NCBI GenBank assembly: GCA_900554855.1 | Contig: USIZ01000085.1 | Span: 1 to 6,224 of the forward strand | DNA length: 6,224 nucleotides | Reading direction: 5' to 3' | Source of the DNA: an uncultured Eubacteriales bacterium | Lineage (GTDB): Bacteria; Bacillota; Clostridia; Oscillospirales; Oscillospiraceae | Shown here: one piece after another, positions 5,815 through 6,224 of the stretch | Numbering within the stretch: the first letter of the stretch is position 1 | How the letters are laid out: every line of letters begins with the position of its first letter | Program-made: the position numbers and the translations under genes | Notes under the pieces: model-generated | Seen by the model: only the letters and a program-made list of their open reading frames with translations | What the model was told of the DNA's origin: nothing | Database searches by the model: none

Positions 5815-6224
5815 ATGATCACGCAACAGAAGGTAAACAGCTTTCTGCTGTTGGCAGAAGAATTGAATTTCAGCCGGGCGGCACAGAAGCTCTATATTTC
5901 CCAGCAGGCATTGAGCGCTCAGATCTCCGCGCTGGAGAACGACCTGGGGTTCCCGCTGTTTGTGCGCACGACCAAATCCGTGCGCCTGACAGAGGCGGGA
6001 GAGCAGACGGCTGACTTTTTCCGTCGGAGTGCAGCGGAGCTTCAGAGCCTGACCGCCGCCTATCGAAAGGCCGTTGGGACACTCCTGCGCATCGGCTGCT
6101 TTGAGAATCTGGATCTCGGGCCGCTGCTGTTTCAGGCGCGGGATGCGCTGCCGCAGGAGTATGCCGGGCTGAGCTGTCAGCTCTCGGTGTCGGCCAATTA
6201 TTCCGCACTTTTGCGAAAGCTGGA
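5815..6224 (+). CDS. LysR-type transcriptional regulator, N-terminal part (cut by window end)
   Basis: DNA-binding regulator; 136 complete codons are visible and the frame is open at the right edge. The N-terminal winged helix-turn-helix occupies about 1-60: FLLLAEELNFSRAAQKLYIS (10-29), then QQALSAQISALENDLGFPLF (30-49) and VRTTKSVRLTEAG (50-62). These fit the LysR HTH pattern closely. A linker helix follows (63-88). The first strand of the effector-binding domain then begins at LRIGCFENLDLGPLL (91-105). The full family length is about 300 residues, so over half is outside the window. AAGGGGG lies 7 nt before the ATG. The gene upstream is co-directional rather than divergent, so the usual LysR target arrangement is not seen on this side. 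Effector and targets cannot be inferred. Confidence 0.93.
   Translation, partial: MITQQKVNSFLLLAEELNFSRAAQKLYISQQALSAQISALENDLGFPLFVRTTKSVRLTEAGEQTADFFRRSAAELQSLTAAYRKAVGTLLRIGCFENLDLGPLLFQARDALPQEYAGLSCQLSVSANYSALLRKL

Noticed and set aside
5870..6208. Minus-strand frame of 112 codons at the right edge
   Set aside because: It is antisense to the LysR-type regulator, whose HTH is unmistakable, and its translation is low-complexity Arg/Pro/Ser.

Overview
The window comes from a moderately GC-rich Gram-positive genome, most likely a gut clostridium of the Oscillospiraceae type. The grounds are strong AGGAGG-type Shine-Dalgarno sites, an acetyltransferase of the Firmicute YoaP type, a clostridial-style YibE/F membrane protein, and GC-biased third codon positions. 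The taxonomic placement is inference. No RNA genes, CRISPR arrays, insertion sequences or attachment sites were seen.

Positions 82-4643 on the minus strand hold four genes that read as one DNA-damage operon. In transcription order they are a GNAT acetyltransferase fused to a YoaP-type thioredoxin-like domain (4643-3864), a UvrA paralogue lacking the UvrB-binding domain (3842-1359), an AlkA-type HhH-GPD DNA glycosylase (1265-612), and an Ogt-type O6-alkylguanine-DNA alkyltransferase (615-82). The gaps are 21 bp, 93 bp and a 4-bp ATGA overlap. A good promoter (TGGAAA, 17 bp, TATAAT) lies at 4793-4765 and is covered by small inverted repeats that may be operators. A weak terminator-like hairpin follows ogt, and a similar hairpin sits between uvrA and the glycosylase gene. 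Base excision (glycosylase), direct reversal (Ogt) and bulky-lesion or DNA-drug recognition (UvrA2-like) would complement each other. The acetyltransferase could act on a toxic small molecule or as a thiol-linked factor, but its substrate is unknown.

Positions 4644-5030 form the divergent spacer between this operon and the plus-strand genes. It contains the minus-strand promoter and several dyads, but no convincing plus-strand promoter.

On the plus strand, 5031-5687 (TTG start) encodes a short YibE/F-family membrane protein. It joins the N-terminal extracytoplasmic part directly to the C-terminal membrane helices, so the middle of the family architecture is missing. After a 127-bp spacer with a near-consensus promoter, a LysR-type transcriptional regulator starts at 5815 and runs off the right edge.
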